Source of the DNA: Propionivibrio sp.
Lineage (GTDB): Bacteria > Pseudomonadota > Gammaproteobacteria > Burkholderiales > Rhodocyclaceae
NCBI GenBank assembly: GCA_017990155.1
Contig: JAGNOM010000072.1
Coordinates: forward strand, 1-10,526
Direction: 5' to 3'
Length of the DNA: 10,526 nucleotides
A program made the translations under genes and the position numbers. Shown one piece after another: positions 6,836 to 10,526 of the stretch (positions are counted from its first letter, which is position 1; each line of letters begins with the position of its first letter). Under the pieces are notes generated by a model that was not told the origin of the DNA, searched no databases, and worked only from the letters and a program-made list of their open reading frames with translations.

Positions 6836-6858
6836 CGGTGCAGTGTCAGGCTGCACCG
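6836..6858. promoter_or_regulatory. 8-bp inverted repeat in the leader of the transport operon
   Basis: CGGTGCAG (6836-6843) and CTGCACCG (6851-6858) are perfect inverted arms separated by seven bases, giving 15-bp centre-to-centre spacing. The repeat lies 43-65 bases upstream of the ATPase start. It could be an operator for a dimeric regulator or a leader-RNA stem. No regulator family is recognised from it. Confidence 0.4.
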
Positions 6859-6958
6859 TATGCCGGTCGAATCGATCAAGGAAGTGGCGAGCGACGGAAT
6901 GCGGGAATCGGGGAGCGAAGTGCGATGCGACGAGACGGATGGTTGGGCTAGCTTTCCG

Positions 6959-6986
6959 GTAATACACGGTGCAACGGAGGATTCAA
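6959..6986 (-). promoter_or_regulatory. Possible sigma-70-type promoter for the transport operon
   Basis: Reading the minus strand, TTGAAT (6986-6981) and TATTAC (6964-6959) are separated by 16 bases, a weak match to -35/-10 hexamers. This would give a leader of about 160 bases that includes the inverted repeat at 6836-6858. The position is sensible but the match is poor, so it is only a suggestion. Confidence 0.22.
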
Positions 6987-7136
6987 GGTTTATTTGCGCA
7001 TGGATGTCGTCTTTGGCGACAACTGCTTGCGCGCCCGGACCGACCACGCCGCCCACGACTTCGCCGTCATGCGCCATTTCGCCCTCTATCGCGCTGAATT
7101 CCTCTGTCTTCTATATGATTAGTGCGATTGCCCTGC
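6985..7136 (+). pseudogene. Degraded C-terminal remnant of an ISAs1-family transposase
   Basis: The plus-strand frame through 6997-7080 reads RMDVVFGDNCLRARTDHAAHDFAVMRHF. This matches the conserved C-terminal block of ISAs1-family transposases (LDVxFxEDxxRxRxxHAxxNFAVLRHIALNLL). After a short frame disruption near 7081, another frame gives IALNSS (7089-7106), which continues the block. The stretch before residue 1 of the block (HWxxEN...LHW, holding the catalytic Glu) is absent, and no complete frame remains. The sequence GCGATTGCCCTG at 7125-7136 could be the right terminal repeat; that end is a guess. Only a dead relic of the element's 3' end remains, beside the start of the exopolysaccharide genes. 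Confidence 0.65.
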
Positions 7137-7149
7137 CCTGCGTCGCAAT

Positions 7150-7164
7150 CAACAGCAACTGTTG
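7150..7164. promoter_or_regulatory. Palindrome CAACAG-CAA-CTGTTG
   Basis: Perfect 6-bp arms are separated by three bases, and the similarity continues outward (AATC on the left, GATT on the right after two extra bases). It lies about 300 bases upstream of the sugar transferase gene and just beyond the transposase relic. It may be an operator; no known regulator's site is recognised. Confidence 0.35.
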
Positions 7165-7318
7165 TGATTGGCAGGTAATATATGTCGTTTTTCGTGGCTC
7201 GCAAGGCGACTCGCCAAAAATATAAGTCCCGTGCTGTGTAATCTGTCACGGTAGTGAAAACATCTCCGGGCTATCCTTTTTCCCACAGCGTGTAGTGAAT
7301 TGCTGACTTGTCGCAGAT

Positions 7319-7333
7319 TCGTCATTCTGACGA
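7319..7333. promoter_or_regulatory. Palindrome TCGTCA-TTC-TGACGA
   Basis: A second perfect palindrome with the same 6-3-6 layout lies about 130 bases upstream of the sugar transferase start, a normal distance for an activator or repressor site. Its sequence differs from the one at 7150, so they need not bind the same protein. Confidence 0.38.
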
Positions 7334-7460
7334 TCGCCAAAGCACATTCCTCTGCTGTGTCTGGATAGGACTGAGCAACCATGATTGAGCGAAGGATAAA
7401 CGTTCAAATGCATTTGCAGTCCATCATCGAATTCAACCGACGGTTTGCCGGAGGTAAATC

Positions 7461-8843
7461 ATGATCAAGGTCTTCAGCCACTGGATTCACTGGAAGACGC
7501 TGTTCCAGATCGTTCTGGACATCCTGCTGCCTGTTGTGTGTGTGGTTGTGGCCGTCCTGTGGTGGGGCGCTGGTAGCCAGCAGAATACCGAGCTTGTCGT
7601 CGTGTATGCGGCTGTTTTTGCCCTGCTGATGGTGGTGCTCAACGGTTGGCTCGGACTCTACCAACGATCGCATTCCCGGACGGTTGCACAGACCCGGGCG
7701 CGCGCGGTTCTTTCTCTCTATCTTTCGGTTCCTCTGGCTTATTGTGTTTTTTCGCTATTGTCGATTGCGGACGCGAATCAGAAATTGCTTCTGCTGTCGG
7801 GGCTTGCCGCCCTGTTCGGAACGCTTGCGCACCGGGTCTACACGATGCATAGCCGGGCGGGCTCGATGATGGTTCATCGCGTGTTGATCTTTGGCGCTGG
7901 CCCGGAAGCGAAATCCGTCGGGAAGGTGCTCAAGAAGTCCGATCCGGATATTCAAATCGTCGGCTTCTATCCCGGACCGACGGATGCCGATATTTGTGTT
8001 CCGCAACCGATGTTGCTTCCACGCACGGCGTCCATTTCAGACACGGCGAACAGTCTCAACGTCGACGAGATCATCATCGCCGTCCATGAACGTCGTGGCG
8101 GCGTCCTGCCGCTCCGTGAGTTGCTTGATTGCAAGCTCTCCGGGGTCAAGGTTCTTGATCTCGCAAGTTACTTTGAACGCGCGCTTGGGCAGATTCGACT
8201 CGATGCGCTGCGCGCCGGTTGGCTGATTTTCGGCGACGGGTTCAGGCAGGGCTGGTGGCGTACCTTCATCAAGCGCCTGTTCGATATCGTCGCCGCCTCG
8301 ATTTTGCTCTTGCTGGCCTTGCCGGTCATGTTGGCGACGGCGATTCTGATTGTTCTCGAAGATGGTTTCCCCGTCTTCTATCGACAGGAACGGGTGGGTT
8401 TGAACGGGCGCTTGTTCAACGTCGTCAAGTTCCGCAGCATGCGCAAGGATGCCGAAAGTGACGGAAAGCCCCGCTGGGCAACGGCGAACGATGATCGGAC
8501 GACGCGCGTCGGCAAGATCATTCGCAAGCTGCGGATTGATGAGTTGCCGCAGTTATACAGTGTGCTTACTGGCGACATGAGTCTTGTCGGACCACGACCC
8601 GAGCGCCCCTACTTTGTCGATCAATTGACTCGGGATATTCCGTTCTACGCGGTTCGCCACAGTGTCAAGCCCGGTGTGACCGGGTGGGCACAGGTCAGCT
8701 ATCACTACGGGGCATCGGTCGATGATTCGATCCAGAAGCTTCAGTACGATCTCTACTACGTCAAGAACCACTCGCTGTTTCTCGATGTGGTCATCCTGTT
8801 CGAAACGGTTGGTGTCGTTCTCACCGGTAAGGGCGCTCAGTAG
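7461..8843 (+). CDS. Polyprenyl-phosphate sugar-1-phosphate transferase, PEP-CTERM system-associated (EpsB/WcaJ type)
   Basis: The 460-residue membrane enzyme is predicted to transfer a hexose-1-phosphate (commonly glucose) from its UDP form to undecaprenyl phosphate, the first step of exopolysaccharide repeat-unit synthesis. It has N-terminal membrane helices (about 14-36, 46-67, 82-102, 108-125) and a Rossmann-like domain with GAG (145-147). The C-terminal bacterial sugar transferase domain (about 269-460) has the membrane hairpin KRLFDIVAASILLLLALPVM, KFRSM (323-327), the catalytic-type DAE (330-332), DELPQL (360-365) and GPRPERP (377-383). GGAGGT (7450-7455) lies five bases before the ATG. 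It is followed by a prsK-type gene, as in the PEP-CTERM-associated subgroup (TIGR03013-like). The actual sugar cannot be read from the sequence. Confidence 0.94.
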   Translation: MIKVFSHWIHWKTLFQIVLDILLPVVCVVVAVLWWGAGSQQNTELVVVYAAVFALLMVVLNGWLGLYQRSHSRTVAQTRARAVLSLYLSVPLAYCVFSLLSIADANQKLLLLSGLAALFGTLAHRVYTMHSRAGSMMVHRVLIFGAGPEAKSVGKVLKKSDPDIQIVGFYPGPTDADICVPQPMLLPRTASISDTANSLNVDEIIIAVHERRGGVLPLRELLDCKLSGVKVLDLASYFERALGQIRLDALRAGWLIFGDGFRQGWWRTFIKRLFDIVAASILLLLALPVMLATAILIVLEDGFPVFYRQERVGLNGRLFNVVKFRSMRKDAESDGKPRWATANDDRTTRVGKIIRKLRIDELPQLYSVLTGDMSLVGPRPERPYFVDQLTRDIPFYAVRHSVKPGVTGWAQVSYHYGASVDDSIQKLQYDLYYVKNHSLFLDVVILFETVGVVLTGKGAQ

Positions 8844-8884
8844 ATCCGGCAACTGTCCGGGGACTGCTCGTTGCGTGCGAGACG

Positions 8885-8890
8885 TATAAT
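8885..8890 (+). promoter_or_regulatory. Consensus -10 hexamer upstream of the PrsK-type gene
   Basis: A perfect TATAAT sits 28 bases upstream of the TTG start, in the 74-base gap after the sugar transferase gene. No good -35 is present at 16-18 bases (GACTGC at 8862-8867 is poor), and there is no extended -10 TG. The kinase may have its own weak or activator-dependent promoter in addition to cotranscription. Confidence 0.35.
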
Positions 8891-8917
8891 CCCTTGCATT
8901 CTGCGGAGGTTTGACGT

Positions 8918-10526
8918 TTGGATGCGAGCAGCGAACTCATTTCTATCTGGAGTTACGGCCTGGCAGGTTGCGTCTACGCGCTGTTTGCCATCTATCTGGC
9001 GTCGAACTGGCGAACCAGCCTGCCGAATCGCTCCTTGCTCGTGGCCATTGCGCTGTCGGCAGTCTGGGGGATTTCAGGGTTAGCGTTCGCACTGACCGAG
9101 GAGCGGATATTCCTCGCTGGCAGTCTGTTCGCTGATCTTTTTCGCCACGGAAGCTGGTATTTCTTTCTTTTGGTTCTGTTGCGGCCGGATGCCAAAGACT
9201 CAGGGCCCTTGCCGTCCCGCCTGCAGTGGCTGATCGGCATTGCCGCCGCGCTGTTCTTTGTCGGCGTGCTGGCGCAGTTGATGGTCTTCTTCGGCTTTTC
9301 GGCCCTTGGGCCGCCGCAGCGACTGGTGCTGCTCGACTCGCTGGCGATGGCAGTGTTTTCCCTGGTTCTCGTCGAACAGTTGTTCCGTGGTGCGTCTGCC
9401 GATGGCATCTGGAGCCTCAAGCCGCTTTGTTTCGGTCTCGCGGGGGCGGCGCTTTTCGATCTGTATTTGTATTCGGACGCGCTGCTCTTCAATCGCATCG
9501 ATGTCGATGCCTTCAGCATTCGCGGATTTGTTCACGCGCTTGTCGTTCCGTTGGTTGCCGTTTCCACGATTCGAAGCCGGGCGTGGAAAAACCGGGTCGT
9601 ACTGTCACAACGCGCCGCCTTGCAGTCGGTGACGCTGGTCGCGGTTGGCGTCTATCTCCTTTTCGTCGCCGCCGCCGGTTACTACGTTCGGTATTTTGGT
9701 GGCGACTGGGGACGTTCCTTTCAGTTGGCCTTGCTGTTCTCGGCCTTGTTGATGCTTGTCATCCTCAGCTTTTCAGGGTCCATGCGCGCCAAATTCCGGG
9801 TCATGGTCGGCAAGCATTTTTTCAGCTACCGCTATGATTATCGGGAAGAGTGGTTGCGCTTTACCAATACGCTTTCGTCGCAGGACGGGATTTCGGCGAT
9901 GGGCGAGCACGTGGTCAAAGGATTGGCCGATATGGTCGAGAGTCCGGCCGGTGCGCTCTGGGTCAAGGATCCTTCCGGTCTTTTTTATGCCCAGACGGCG
10001 TGCTGGAACATGCCCGTGGCGTTGGTAACCGAAGACGCCAGGAGCAAACTTTGCCGTTTTCTGCTCGAGAGTGGCTGGGTCATCAACCTCGAAGAGTATC
10101 GGTCGCTACCGCGTCGCTATGAGCAGCTTGATCTTCCTGAATGGCTGACCAGCTTGCCAAACGCCTGGCTGGTTGTGCCGCTGGCTTCGGGGAACGTGAT
10201 GACGGGCTTTGTCGTCCTGGCGACGGCGCGGACCCGGATTGACGTCAATTGGGAAATCAACGACCTCCTGAAGACCGCGGGCCGGCAGGCCGGAGCTTTT
10301 CTCGGGCAGTTGCAGGCCACAGAAGCGCTGCTCGAAGTAAGGAAGTTCGATGCCTTCAACCGGATGTCGGCTTTTGTGGTCCATGATCTGAAAAATATCG
10401 TTGCCCAGTTGTCCCTGATGCTGAAGAATGCCGAACGCCATCGGCATAACCCGGAGTTTCAGCAGGATATGCTGATGACGGTGGAGCATTCGGTTGAACG
10501 CATGCGCAAACTCATGATGCAGCTGC
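8918..10526 (+). CDS. prsK: PEP-CTERM system membrane histidine kinase PrsK (TTG start; runs off right edge)
   Basis: The 536 visible codons show the PrsK layout. An N-terminal block of several membrane helices covers about residues 1-295 (SIWSYGLAGCVYALFAIYLA, FFLLVLLRPDAKDS, GWVxxL-like segments). A linker follows (FRVMVGKHFFSYRYDYREEW, ending near 313), then a GAF domain (about 310-455). Next is the dimerisation/phosphotransfer helix with H489 in AFVVHDLKNIVAQLSLMLKN. The HDLKN form of the H-box is typical of this family. The ATPase domain lies past the window edge. The start must be the TTG at 8918: an in-frame TGA lies at 8912-8914, and GGAGGT (8905-8910) is seven bases upstream. PrsK with PrsR controls expression of exosortase-linked exopolysaccharide and PEP-CTERM genes, which fits the preceding sugar transferase gene. 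Confidence 0.92.
   Translation, partial: MDASSELISIWSYGLAGCVYALFAIYLASNWRTSLPNRSLLVAIALSAVWGISGLAFALTEERIFLAGSLFADLFRHGSWYFFLLVLLRPDAKDSGPLPSRLQWLIGIAAALFFVGVLAQLMVFFGFSALGPPQRLVLLDSLAMAVFSLVLVEQLFRGASADGIWSLKPLCFGLAGAALFDLYLYSDALLFNRIDVDAFSIRGFVHALVVPLVAVSTIRSRAWKNRVVLSQRAALQSVTLVAVGVYLLFVAAAGYYVRYFGGDWGRSFQLALLFSALLMLVILSFSGSMRAKFRVMVGKHFFSYRYDYREEWLRFTNTLSSQDGISAMGEHVVKGLADMVESPAGALWVKDPSGLFYAQTACWNMPVALVTEDARSKLCRFLLESGWVINLEEYRSLPRRYEQLDLPEWLTSLPNAWLVVPLASGNVMTGFVVLATARTRIDVNWEINDLLKTAGRQAGAFLGQLQATEALLEVRKFDAFNRMSAFVVHDLKNIVAQLSLMLKNAERHRHNPEFQQDMLMTVEHSVERMRKLMMQL

Larger units (their letters stand above)
6794..7460. other. Intergenic region between divergent transport and exopolysaccharide operons
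   Basis: These 667 bases hold no intact gene. From left to right they contain the leader of the minus-strand transport operon with its inverted repeat, the ISAs1 transposase relic (about 6985-7136), and an AT-richer stretch with two 6-3-6 palindromes. The last 120 bases are the upstream region of the sugar transferase gene. Open frames here on both strands (for example 6796-7077 minus and 6815-7225 plus) have no ribosome-binding site or recognisable intact domain. Confidence 0.7.

Noticed and set aside
6794..6967. 58-codon N-terminal extension of the ABC ATPase
   Set aside because: ATPases of this group start shortly before the LKLRDV strand; the ATG at 6793 has a ribosome-binding site and the extension has no family similarity.
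6815..7225. 136-codon open frame on the plus strand
   Set aside because: It has no ribosome-binding site or intact domain; only its middle overlaps the transposase relic, mostly in the wrong frame.
7362..7377. Possible sigma-54 promoter TGGATAGGACTGAGCA before the sugar transferase gene
   Set aside because: It has GG and GC at 10-base spacing, which is tempting because PrsR-type regulators use sigma-54, but the rest of the -24/-12 consensus is absent.
8881..8898. TTGCA at 8894-8898 as a sigma-54 -12 element for prsK
   Set aside because: No GG lies at the required distance upstream; the perfect TATAAT at 8885 is a better promoter signal.
1..10526. CRISPR arrays, tRNA or rRNA genes
   Set aside because: No regularly spaced repeats, cloverleaf-like segments or rRNA-like stretches were seen by eye; nearly all sequence is accounted for by protein genes.

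Overview
The window looks like a chromosomal segment of a GC-rich betaproteobacterium, probably Rhodocyclales or Burkholderiales. Three things point there: a DUF4148-type secreted protein, a LytS/LytR-type two-component pair, and the pairing of a PEP-CTERM-associated sugar transferase with a PrsK-type histidine kinase. No rRNA, tRNA or CRISPR array was found. The order assignment is an inference from gene content only.

Left end (1-874): the N-terminal part of a LysR-family regulator on the minus strand runs off the left edge. It is divergent from a small exported protein made of three tandem 44-residue DUF4148-like units. The AT-rich region between them holds an LTTR-box-like palindrome and a 12-bp direct repeat.

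Centre (919-6793, minus strand): six genes in one direction read as a single envelope-transport locus. In transcription order they are a LolD/MacB-type ATPase, an FtsX/LolE-type permease, a LolA-like periplasmic 'outer membrane lipoprotein-sorting protein', a predicted outer-membrane beta-barrel protein, a LytS-type histidine kinase and a LytTR response regulator. They form three pairs (ATPase/permease, carrier/barrel, kinase/regulator), each joined by a 4-bp start/stop overlap. The likely design is that inner-membrane ABC extraction hands a lipoprotein or lipid to a periplasmic carrier, which passes it to an outer-membrane partner, under a dedicated two-component system. The substrate is unknown. 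A REPIN-like inverted pair of REP hairpins sits in the only large gap inside the locus, between permease and carrier.

Spacer (6794-7460): about 670 bases with no intact gene. It contains the leader of the transport locus with an 8-bp inverted repeat, a degraded C-terminal fragment of an ISAs1-family transposase, and two 6-3-6 palindromes upstream of the next operon.

Right end (7461-10526, plus strand): a polyprenyl-phosphate sugar-1-phosphate transferase of the EpsB/WcaJ type, which would start exopolysaccharide repeat-unit assembly, is followed by the first 536 codons of a PrsK-type sensor kinase. PrsK starts at TTG and runs off the right edge. This pair is the hallmark of the PEP-CTERM/exosortase (XrtA) exopolysaccharide system, so the rest of that locus probably lies to the right.
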